This document shows positions 1-5,007 of a stretch of 5,868 nt of DNA, in pieces. Made by a program: the position numbers and the translations under genes. Position 1 is the stretch's first letter; every line of letters starts with the position of its first letter. Source of the stretch: Actinomycetota bacterium (GTDB taxonomy: Bacteria > Actinomycetota > Thermoleophilia > Gaiellales > Gaiellaceae); NCBI GenBank assembly GCA_005884155.1, contig VAXD01000114.1, forward strand, positions 8,011 through 13,878, in the 5' to 3' direction. The notes under the pieces are model-generated. The model was not told the DNA's origin and did not search any database. It saw only the letters and a program-made list of their open reading frames with translations.

Positions 1-30
1 GGGCCCGAAACCGACGCATAACGAGACAGG

Positions 31-1536
31 ATGGATTGGCTGGTCGTTTTCCGCGACGAGTTCGCGAACTGGCTTCCGCTGCTCTTCGCGGTGCTGCTGA
101 TCATGATGGTCTACATCCTCTGGCGCACGCTCCAGGTGATGCCGCGCGTGACCGCCGCGAAGACCATCACGGCGAGCGCGAACGTCTCGTGGGACGACGT
201 CGCCGGGCTCGACGAGGCCAAGGACGAGCTCCACGAGGTGATCGACTTTCTGCGCGACCCGGAGCGCTTCGGCCGGCTCGGCGCGCGCGTGCCCAAGGGG
301 ATCCTGCTCTACGGCCCGCCCGGCACCGGCAAGACGCTCCTCGCCAAGGCGATCGCCAGCGAGGCGGGCGCCAAGTTCTTCGCGCAGAGCGCCTCCGCGT
401 TCGTCGAGATGTTCGCCGGCCTCGGCGCGGCGCGGATCCGGAAGCTCTTCGAAGAGGCGCGGAAGAACGCGCCTGCAATCGTCTTCATCGACGAGCTCGA
501 CGCGGTCGGCGCCCAGCGCACCGGCCACGGCTTCTCGCGCGAGCAGGACCAGACGCTGAACCAGCTGCTCGTGGAGCTGGACGGCTTCGAGGCGCGCGAG
601 CAGGTGATCGTGATGGGCGCGTCCAACCGCCTTCAGGATCTCGACATCGCGCTGCTCAGGCCGGGGCGCTTCGACCGGCAGGTCTTAGTGGCTGCGCCGG
701 ATCTCGCCGGCCGCGAGGCGATTCTCGGCGTCCACACGCGCGGCAAGCCGCTCGCGGAGGAGATCGACCTCAGGTCGATTGCTCGCCAGACCGCCGGCCT
801 CACCGGCGCCGAGCTCGAGAACATCGCCAACGAAGCTGCGATCTTCGCCGGTCGCAAGGGCCAAAAGGTGCTCCACCAGCACGATTTCGAGGAAGCGATG
901 GAGCGTGTCGTCGCCGGCCTACAGCAGCGGAAGGTGATGACCGAGAAGGAGCGGCGGATCGTCGCCTACCACGAGGCCGGACACGCGGTCATGTCGCACT
1001 TGACCGGCGACCTGCTCCCGGTGCACAAGGTCACGATCGTCTCGCGCGGAAGCGCGCTCGGCTACACGCTCAACCTGCCGAGCGAAGAGCGTTACCTGCA
1101 CACGACAGAGGAGTTCGAGGACCTGCTGAAGGTCTTCCTCGCCGGCCGCGCGGCCGAGCAGGTCGTCTTCGGCCGGATCACGAACGGCGCCGCGAACGAC
1201 CTCGAGAAGGCGACCGAGCTCGCGCGAGCGATGGTGTTCGACTACGGCATGTCGAACGCCGCGGTCTCGCGCACGATGCGCGCCGACAACTACGCGCTCT
1301 CGGAGGAGACGAAGGCCATCCGCGACCACGAGCAGGCGCGGCTGACCGACGAGGCGTTCGCCGAGGCCCTTCGGCTGCTCGTGAAGCACCGCCCCTCGCT
1401 CGACCGGATCGCGCTCGCGCTGCTCGACAAGGAGACGCTCGACAAGGACGAGCTCGCCGAGCTGCTGGAGGGCACCGAGGCCGAGTCACGCTCCTCGGAG
1501 ACGGTCGGCACCGTTCGCGTCGTCGCCGCGGACTAA
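31..1536 (+). CDS. ftsH: FtsH-family membrane AAA+ zinc metalloprotease, short N-terminus
   Basis: ATP-dependent protease that would unfold and degrade membrane and cytosolic proteins at the inner face of the membrane. Seen: one hydrophobic segment (about residues 14-30) followed by basic residues, which predicts a cytoplasmic C-terminal part. The AAA+ module has Walker A GPPGTGKT (95-102), pore loop FVEMFAG (124-130), Walker B VFIDE (151-155) and a second region of homology ending LLRPGRFDR with arginine fingers R210 and R213. The peptidase domain has HEAGH (314-318) and the likely third zinc ligand D390 in NGAAND. All catalytic residues are present. At 501 residues it is shorter than the usual 600-650, because the extracytoplasmic domain and one of the two usual membrane helices are missing. 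An in-frame TAA at 19-21 rules out a longer start. The Shine-Dalgarno is weak. The stop lies 10 bp before the epimerase gene. The pore motif reads F-A-G rather than the usual F-V-G. Confidence 0.96.
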   Translation: MDWLVVFRDEFANWLPLLFAVLLIMMVYILWRTLQVMPRVTAAKTITASANVSWDDVAGLDEAKDELHEVIDFLRDPERFGRLGARVPKGILLYGPPGTGKTLLAKAIASEAGAKFFAQSASAFVEMFAGLGAARIRKLFEEARKNAPAIVFIDELDAVGAQRTGHGFSREQDQTLNQLLVELDGFEAREQVIVMGASNRLQDLDIALLRPGRFDRQVLVAAPDLAGREAILGVHTRGKPLAEEIDLRSIARQTAGLTGAELENIANEAAIFAGRKGQKVLHQHDFEEAMERVVAGLQQRKVMTEKERRIVAYHEAGHAVMSHLTGDLLPVHKVTIVSRGSALGYTLNLPSEERYLHTTEEFEDLLKVFLAGRAAEQVVFGRITNGAANDLEKATELARAMVFDYGMSNAAVSRTMRADNYALSEETKAIRDHEQARLTDEAFAEALRLLVKHRPSLDRIALALLDKETLDKDELAELLEGTEAESRSSETVGTVRVVAAD

Positions 1537-1546
1537 CATCGGCGGC

Positions 1547-1951
1547 GTGGAGCCGCGCGGAATTCACCACCTCGGGGTTGTGGTCGACGATCTCGACGAG
1601 GCTGTCGCCAGCTACGAGCGCTTGCTCGGCGCGCAGCTCGAGCACCGCGAGCTCGTGCCCGACCAGGGCGTCGAGGCAGCGTCGCTGCGGGTCGGCTCAG
1701 GCCGGGTCGAGCTGCTCGCCTCGCTCGGCGAGGAGACGCCCGTCGGCAAGTTTCTGGCGAAGCGCGGCCCCGGGATGCACCACGTCGCCTACGAGGTCGC
1801 CGACGTCGGCGAGGCGCTCGGCGAGCTCTCGTCCGAGGGTGCCGAGCTGATAGACGAGCAGCCCCGGCGCGGCCTCTTCGGGCTCGAGGTCGCGTTCGTC
1901 CACCCCGACTCGATGCACGGGGTTCTCGCGGAGATCGTGAGCAGTGGCTGA
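1547..1951 (+). CDS. mce: Methylmalonyl-CoA epimerase (VOC superfamily)
   Basis: Interconverts (2R)- and (2S)-methylmalonyl-CoA, linking propionyl-CoA carboxylase to the B12-dependent mutase in propionate, odd-chain fatty acid and branched amino acid breakdown; cytosolic. Seen: two vicinal-oxygen-chelate repeats in 134 residues, the usual length. Candidate metal ligands by family pattern are H8 (IHHLG), E55 in RVELL (the position of the second ligand), H78/H79 (MHHVAYEV) and E129 in GVLAEIV. Family hallmarks DQGVEAA, VGKFLAKRGPGMHH and VAFVHPDS are present. The GTG start at 1547 lies 10 bp after the ftsH stop with no clear Shine-Dalgarno. The end overlaps the next gene by 8 bp, suggesting translational coupling. 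Mutase and carboxylase genes are not in this window. Another VOC-fold enzyme is possible, but the motif set fits the epimerase best. Confidence 0.9.
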   Translation: MEPRGIHHLGVVVDDLDEAVASYERLLGAQLEHRELVPDQGVEAASLRVGSGRVELLASLGEETPVGKFLAKRGPGMHHVAYEVADVGEALGELSSEGAELIDEQPRRGLFGLEVAFVHPDSMHGVLAEIVSSG

Positions 1952-2171
1952 CGAGCAGGTCAGAGTCGAGGTCGCCTTCGACGGCGGCCAGGTGCTGTCG
2001 GTGCTCGTGGCGGCGGGCGCCGCGGACGAGCTGGAGCGGGCGCTCGGCGGCGCAGCGGCGGGCGGAGCGTTCGCCCTCGAAGCCGAAGACGGCCGCTATA
2101 CGGTCGCGCTCGGCAAGGTTGTCTACGTCAAGCGGTTTACGCGCGAGTCCCATGTCGGTTTCACGCCGTAG
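1944..2171 (+). CDS. Small unknown protein, 75 aa, possibly DUF3107-like
   Basis: I do not recognise this protein with certainty. It starts at GTG 1944 inside the last codons of the epimerase gene, with a GGAG (1930-1933) at Shine-Dalgarno distance, and ends TAG at 2169-2171. The chain alternates short strand-like stretches (VRVEVAF, VLSVLVA, FALEAEDGRYTVALGKVVYVKRF) around one helix (ADELERAL), giving a small alpha/beta fold without signal peptide, membrane segment or cysteines. The order of elements, with a final basic strand of the kind GKVVYVKRF, recalls the small actinobacterial DUF3107 proteins (about 75-90 residues, function unknown); this is a resemblance from memory, not a search result. 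The 8-bp overlap suggests it is translated together with the epimerase. Confidence 0.75.
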   Translation: MADEQVRVEVAFDGGQVLSVLVAAGAADELERALGGAAAGGAFALEAEDGRYTVALGKVVYVKRFTRESHVGFTP

Positions 2172-2205
2172 TTAAAGGCACGCGTCCGGCGGGCATGCGT
2201 ATCCC

Positions 2206-2772
2206 ATGTCGGCGACCGCGCCGAACGCTACGGCTCGCGCCGAAGACCTCTGGGCGTTGGTGGCCAGGGCCCAGAAAGGGGAGCGCGAAGCGCTGGAAGA
2301 GCTCTACCTCCAGCACTTCGACCGCATCTACAGCTACCTGCACCTGAGCGTCGGCAACCGGCACGACGCCGAGGACCTGACAACGCAGACGTTCCTCAGG
2401 ATGCTCGAGGCGATCGGCCGTTTCCGCTGGAAGTCGGCGCCGTTCTCGGCCTGGCTCTTCCGGATCGCGCACAACCTCGCGATGGATCACTTCCGCGCGA
2501 CACGCCGCTGGCAACCGGAGGAAGAAGTGCCCGAGCCGTCCGAGGCCGAGAGCTCCGCGGAGGAGGCTGCGCTTCAGTCGATCGGCCGCAAGAGCATGCT
2601 CCAGCTGATCGAGAACCTCTCGGACGAGCAGCAGCAGGTGCTGACGCTGAAGTTCGTCTTCAACTTCTCGAACGGCGAGGCGGCGACAATCCTCGACAAG
2701 ACCGAGGGCGCCGTGAAGTCACTCCAGCACCGCGCGCTCGCCTCCCTGCACAAGCAGATCTCGTCAAGCTAG
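2206..2772 (+). CDS. ECF-type sigma-70 family RNA polymerase sigma factor, BldN-like
   Basis: Directs RNA polymerase to a special set of promoters. Seen: sigma region 2 at about residues 29-97, with DAEDLTTQTFLRMLEAI as the core-binding and -10-recognition helices and AWLFRIAHNLAMDHFR behind them. An acidic linker (about 103-123) follows. Region 4 is at about 133-184, with helix-turn-helix NGEAATILDKTEGAVKSLQHRAL reading the -35. The length of 188 is normal for a two-domain ECF factor. The pairs AWL-IAHNL-DHF and EGAVKSLQHRA resemble the BldN group of Streptomyces, from memory. No anti-sigma gene adjoins it: upstream is the small unknown gene (34-bp gap), and 4 bp downstream starts the YchF-like GTPase. 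The ATG at 2206 has only a weak GGCGGG 12 nt upstream. Its regulon cannot be seen here. Confidence 0.93.
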   Translation: MSATAPNATARAEDLWALVARAQKGEREALEELYLQHFDRIYSYLHLSVGNRHDAEDLTTQTFLRMLEAIGRFRWKSAPFSAWLFRIAHNLAMDHFRATRRWQPEEEVPEPSEAESSAEEAALQSIGRKSMLQLIENLSDEQQQVLTLKFVFNFSNGEAATILDKTEGAVKSLQHRALASLHKQISSS

Positions 2773-2776
2773 CGGC

Positions 2777-3679
2777 GTGCTTCGTGTGGGAATCGTGGGG
2801 CTTCCCGGCTCCGGACGATCGACGCTGTTCGCCGCGCTGACGGGCGGCCACGGGCCGGTCGGCACGGTGCCGATTCCGGACGAGCGGCTCGAGCCTGTCG
2901 CCCGGATCGAAAGCTCGGCGAAGGTGACGCCGGCGACGCTCGAGGTCGTAGACGTGCCGGGCACGGGCTCGGCGCTGCTCGGGAACCTGCGCCAGATGGA
3001 CGCGCTGCTCGCCGTCGTGGACGCCTTTTCCGGGACGCGCGACCCGGCCGCCGATCGCGAGGCGCTGCTGCTCGAGATGGTCGTGGCCGACCGCGACCAC
3101 GTGGAAGGCCGACTCGAGCGCGTGCGAACGCAGGCGAAGTCGGGTGACCCGCGCCTGCGGGAGGAGGTTGCCGAGCTCGAGCGCGTTCTCGCGCACACCG
3201 AGGAGGGGCGGCCGCTCTCCGACTACCCGGGCGAGCTCCCGCGCGAGCTGGAGCCGTTGACGACGAAGCCGCTCGTCGCCATCGAGAACGGCTCCGGCGG
3301 GATCGATCTGAAGCTCGAGGCAGAGCTCGCGGAGCTGCCGCCGGAAGAGGCGAAGGAGTTCCGCGACGGCCCGTCGGCGCTTGAGTCGGTGCTGCAGGAC
3401 GTGTTCGCGGCGGCCGACCTGATCACGTTCTTCACCGCCGGCCCGACGGAGACGCGCGCCTGGACGCTGACGCGCGGCGAGACGGCTCTCGACGCAGCCG
3501 AGGCGATTCACACCGACATCGCGCGCGGCTTCATCCGCTGCGAGGTGATCCCGTGGGATGCCTTCGTCGAGGCCGGCTCGCGCGCGGAGGCCGGGCGCCG
3601 CGGCCTCCAGCGCGTCGAGGGCAAGACGTACGTCGTCGCGGACGGGGACGTCCTCAACGTCCGCTTCAACGTGGGCTAG
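2777..3679 (+). CDS. Divergent YchF/Obg-family GTPase paralog with C-terminal DUF933 domain
   Basis: YchF (OLA1) proteins are ribosome-associated P-loop NTPases; this is a short, altered relative. Seen: N-terminal MLRVGIVGLPGSGRST, where the P-loop (8-16) carries R14 in place of the invariant lysine (codon CGA at 2816-2818). VPIPDERLEPVARI (31-44) and TPATLEVVDVPG (51-62) follow, matching the YchF G2-G3 stretch. The usual glycine-rich switch II segment after DxxG is reduced to a few residues before LLGNLRQMDALLAVVDAF. A helical arm is at about 90-142. The G4 position (YchF NxNE) reads IENG. The C-terminal DUF933/TGS-like domain (about 215-299) is well kept: FFTAGPTETRAWTL, IHTDIARGFIRCEVI and EGKTYVVADGDVLNVRFNV. 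It has 300 residues against about 363. The GTG start lies 4 bp after the sigma stop, so the two are probably co-transcribed. Nucleotide hydrolysis may be weak or lost. Confidence 0.9.
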   Translation: MLRVGIVGLPGSGRSTLFAALTGGHGPVGTVPIPDERLEPVARIESSAKVTPATLEVVDVPGTGSALLGNLRQMDALLAVVDAFSGTRDPAADREALLLEMVVADRDHVEGRLERVRTQAKSGDPRLREEVAELERVLAHTEEGRPLSDYPGELPRELEPLTTKPLVAIENGSGGIDLKLEAELAELPPEEAKEFRDGPSALESVLQDVFAAADLITFFTAGPTETRAWTLTRGETALDAAEAIHTDIARGFIRCEVIPWDAFVEAGSRAEAGRRGLQRVEGKTYVVADGDVLNVRFNVG

Positions 3680-3723
3680 CAGCAGCCGCTGCAGCAATCG
3701 CAGTCACAATCACAACAGCTCAT
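3676..3723 (-). CDS. Cys/Asp-rich microprotein, 15 aa, candidate metal(loid)-binding peptide
   Basis: Reading the minus strand from ATG at 3723 gives MSCCDCDCDCCSGCC then TAG. It has 8 cysteines, 3 aspartates, 2 serines, 1 glycine and no hydrophobic residue after Met1. The core CCDCDCDCC is a palindrome of alternating thiol and carboxylate. An AAAGGAGG Shine-Dalgarno (plus strand 3731-3738) lies 7 nt before the ATG, the strongest in this window. It diverges from the arsR-family gene with 61 bp between start codons and shares its operator region. Its TAG overlaps the GTPase stop within one CTAG, so the genes meet tail to tail. Known: Cys-rich peptides such as metallothioneins and (Glu-Cys)n-Gly phytochelatins chelate As(III), Cd and Zn. 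Inferred: an ArsR-controlled chelating peptide. A polycysteine regulatory leader is less likely, since no gene follows on that strand. No homolog is known to me. Confidence 0.68.
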   Translation of the reverse strand: MSCCDCDCDCCSGCC

Positions 3724-3730
3724 TGCGTCG

Positions 3731-3738
3731 CCTCCTTT
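3731..3738 (-). promoter_or_regulatory. Strong Shine-Dalgarno of the Cys-rich microgene
   Basis: Minus-strand AAAGGAGG, eight consecutive bases complementary to the usual 16S rRNA 3' end, with a 7-nt spacer (CGACGCA) to the ATG at 3723. Other genes in this window have weak sites or none, which makes this the main evidence that the 16-codon frame is translated. Confidence 0.85.
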
Positions 3739-3756
3739 CGTGTCTCGCTCGATCCG

Positions 3757-3785
3757 ACGCTAGCTGTTATATTGATAGACGTCAA
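3757..3785 (-). promoter_or_regulatory. Candidate promoter of the Cys-rich microgene
   Basis: On the minus strand, TTGACG (plus 3780-3785, five of six bases of the -35 consensus) is followed after exactly 17 bp by TAGCGT (plus 3757-3762, TANNNT-type -10). Transcription would begin near 3750, giving a leader of about 26 nt that contains the Shine-Dalgarno. An alternative -10, TATAAC (plus 3766-3771), is closer to consensus but has no good -35 at the right distance. Either lies under or next to the ATTGA-N6-TCAAT operator. Confidence 0.5.
3768..3773 (+). promoter_or_regulatory. Candidate -10 of the arsR-family gene
   Basis: TATATT, five of six bases of the -10 consensus, ends 11 nt before the ATG at 3785, so the transcript would have almost no leader. 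It stands out as an AT-rich spot in a GC-rich window. No convincing -35 is seen 16-18 bp upstream. No Shine-Dalgarno precedes the ATG, which agrees with leaderless or near-leaderless translation. Confidence 0.45.
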
Positions 3786-3786
3786 T
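3771..3786. promoter_or_regulatory. Putative ArsR/SmtB-family operator, ATTGA-N6-TCAAT
   Basis: A perfect inverted repeat with 5-bp arms ATTGA (3771-3775) and TCAAT (3782-3786) around TAGACG. TTGA/TCAA-type half-sites in an AT-rich dyad are common for ArsR-family repressors. The site covers the end of the plus-strand -10, the arsR start codon (3785-3787) and the minus-strand -35 (3780-3785). One bound dimer could therefore silence arsR and the divergent Cys-rich microgene together. The dyad does not extend beyond 5 bp on each side. Confidence 0.6.
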
Positions 3787-4138
3787 GAAAGCAGGGCTCA
3801 AAGTTCTCAACCAGCCGTGCTGCGCGCCGGGGGCGCCGCCGCTTCCGCGCGACGACGCAGAGCGGCTGGCCGCGCACTTCAAGGCGCTGGCCGACCCGGC
3901 CCGCGTCGCGATCGTCAACCGGCTCGCCGGCGCCGATGACGTCTGCGTCTGCGAGTTCCGGCTCGGGCTCTCGCAGCCGACGGTCTCGCACCACCTGCGG
4001 ATCCTGCGCGAGGCGGGGTTGATCGAAGTCGCGCGCAAGCGCGGAACCTGGGTCCACTACCGGTTGGTGCCGGAAGCGGTCGAGCAGCTCGCTTTCGCTC
4101 TCGGCGGTCAGTCGAATCCCGCTCCCGGCCGCGGCTGA
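3785..4138 (+). CDS. arsR: ArsR/SmtB-family metal(loid)-sensing repressor with CVC motif
   Basis: Winged helix-turn-helix repressor that would leave DNA on binding As(III)/Sb(III) or a similar soft metal. Seen: AERLAAHFKALADPARVAIVNRLAGADDVCVCEF (25-58), with C54-V55-C56 at the site of the As(III)-binding C-V-C of E. coli ArsR. The recognition helix SQPTVSHHLRILREAGL is at about 63-79 and a wing RKRGTWVHYRL at about 84-94. An N-terminal C12-C13 pair could supply a further thiol ligand. Length 117 is normal. The ATG at 3785 lies inside the predicted operator and has no Shine-Dalgarno, so the mRNA is probably leaderless. No arsenic pump (ArsB/Acr3) or reductase gene adjoins; the nearest candidate target is the divergent Cys-rich microgene. 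The gene ends in a hairpin facing a convergent gene. The true inducer could be another thiophilic metal. Confidence 0.92.
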   Translation: MKAGLKVLNQPCCAPGAPPLPRDDAERLAAHFKALADPARVAIVNRLAGADDVCVCEFRLGLSQPTVSHHLRILREAGLIEVARKRGTWVHYRLVPEAVEQLAFALGGQSNPAPGRG

Positions 4139-4147
4139 GCCGCGGCC
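4127..4147. terminator. Perfect 9-bp GC hairpin at the arsR stop, possible bidirectional terminator
   Basis: Arms GGCCGCGGC (4127-4135) and GCCGCGGCC (4139-4147) pair perfectly around a 3-nt loop that is exactly the arsR TGA. It lies between arsR and the convergent minus-strand gene ending at 4174. There is no T-run on either side, so it is not a classical intrinsic terminator. U-less GC hairpins at convergent gene ends are often proposed as terminators in actinobacteria. The rest of the gap, to 4173, shows nothing further. Confidence 0.55.
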
Positions 4148-4173
4148 TCCGCTCTCTGGTGGCTCCGTCGAGC

Positions 4174-5001
4174 CTACGCCACTGGACGAGTAGCCGCGGT
4201 CGCGTCGAGCTGATTCGCGTGGTAGAGCACGCTCGCCTCGGCGGTTCTGGCCGCGCGGGCGTCGTGGTGCGCGGCGACAGCGTGCAGTAACTCCGCGCGC
4301 GCGTCCGCTTCGAGCGCGGTAGCCCGCTCCTCGATCAGCCTCAGCCCGAGATGGACGTGGCCCAGGAGGCGCCCCTCCTCGGTCTGGCGGAAAGTGGGAC
4401 CGCGCTCTAGCTCGCGCGTGCGGCCGACGTCGTGTAGCAACGCCGCCGCGAGGAGCAGGTCGGTGCGCAGCCGCGGGTGCAGCTGCGCCGCCTCGCGGCA
4501 GAGCGTCGCGACGCCGACCGTGTGCTCGAGCAGCCCGCCCGCGTAGGCGTGGTGCGTCTCGGCTGCGGGTAGCCCGCGCAAAGCAGCGCGAAACGGCTCG
4601 TCCGCGACGAATCGGCTAACCGTCTCGCGCAGGCCAGGGTGCGAGATCTCCGCGGCGAGGAACTCGAGGAACCCGTCGAGCTCGGCGGCATCGCGGCGCA
4701 TCGCGGGCGCGAGCTCCGCGGGGTCGGCCTCCGCCGCTTCCAGCGAGCGCACGTCGAGTTGAAGCCGGTCGCGGAAGCGCTCGACCCGGCCGAGCACGTG
4801 CACGGCGTCGCCCTCGCCGAACCGCCCGTCGAGCAGCTCGACGTCCGACCAGACGCGCGCCTCGATGCGCCCGCTCGGGTCGACGAGCTCGAGCGCAAGG
4901 TAGGGTGCGCCGGCCTTCGTGCGCCGCCGCTCCTTGCGCGCGACCGCGTAGACGCCTTCGACCACCCGGTCCTCGGCGAGGGATGCGATGGCGGCCGACA
5001 C
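4174..5001 (-). CDS. YhaM-like OB-fold plus HD-domain protein (probable 3'-5' exonuclease)
   Basis: YhaM/CBF1-type proteins join a nucleic-acid-binding OB fold to a metal-dependent HD phosphohydrolase domain and act as 3'-5' exonucleases on RNA or DNA. Seen: an N-terminal OB fold (about 12-88), including YLALELVDPSGRIEARVW and DAVHVLGRVERFRDRLQL. A linker follows, then the HD domain (about 145-270) with H150-H151, H160 (GGLLEHTVGVA), H190-D191 (ALLHDVGR), H215/H217, H245-H246 and D266 (HANQLDA). All HD metal ligands seem present. It has 275 residues against about 314 for B. subtilis YhaM; the tail after the last aspartate is short. The start is GTG, since no ATG is available, without Shine-Dalgarno; a TAGACT 6 nt upstream suggests a leaderless mRNA. 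It diverges from the DUF1015 gene and converges on arsR. The exact substrate is uncertain. Confidence 0.87.
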   Translation of the reverse strand: MSAAIASLAEDRVVEGVYAVARKERRRTKAGAPYLALELVDPSGRIEARVWSDVELLDGRFGEGDAVHVLGRVERFRDRLQLDVRSLEAAEADPAELAPAMRRDAAELDGFLEFLAAEISHPGLRETVSRFVADEPFRAALRGLPAAETHHAYAGGLLEHTVGVATLCREAAQLHPRLRTDLLLAAALLHDVGRTRELERGPTFRQTEEGRLLGHVHLGLRLIEERATALEADARAELLHAVAAHHDARAARTAEASVLYHANQLDATAATRPVA

Positions 5002-5007
5002 GGGACG

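Noticed and set aside
1..21. Possible C-terminal end of an upstream gene (codons for GPETDA then TAA)
   Set aside because: The frame is open for only six codons inside the window. It would fit a gene ending 9 bp before ftsH, but nothing identifies it.
36..1850. 604-codon open frame on the plus strand across ftsH and the epimerase gene
   Set aside because: Its product is an Arg/Ala/Gly-rich low-complexity chain typical of an off-frame reading of GC-rich DNA, and it runs over two well-recognised genes.
2152..2175. Seven-codon frame MSVSRRS before the sigma-factor gene, considered as a leader peptide
   Set aside because: There is no Shine-Dalgarno, it overlaps the end of the 75-residue gene, and its composition is unremarkable.
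3682..3692. GCAGC-C-GCTGC inverted repeat at the GTPase end, considered as a terminator
   Set aside because: The loop would be a single base and no T-run follows. It is explained by the Cys/Ser/Gly codons of the minus-strand microgene.
2660..3697. 345-codon minus-strand frame opposite the GTPase gene
   Set aside because: The product is Arg/Leu/Ala-rich with no recognisable motif, while the plus strand encodes a clear YchF-like protein. It is a GC-codon shadow.
3676..3723. Microgene read as a polycysteine attenuator leader (as described for cysteine-responsive mycobacterial short frames) rather than an effector
   Set aside because: Such leaders precede a co-transcribed operon. Here the minus strand downstream runs antisense to the GTPase and sigma genes with no real gene to regulate, and the frame has a strong Shine-Dalgarno instead of being leaderless. 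Kept only as an alternative.
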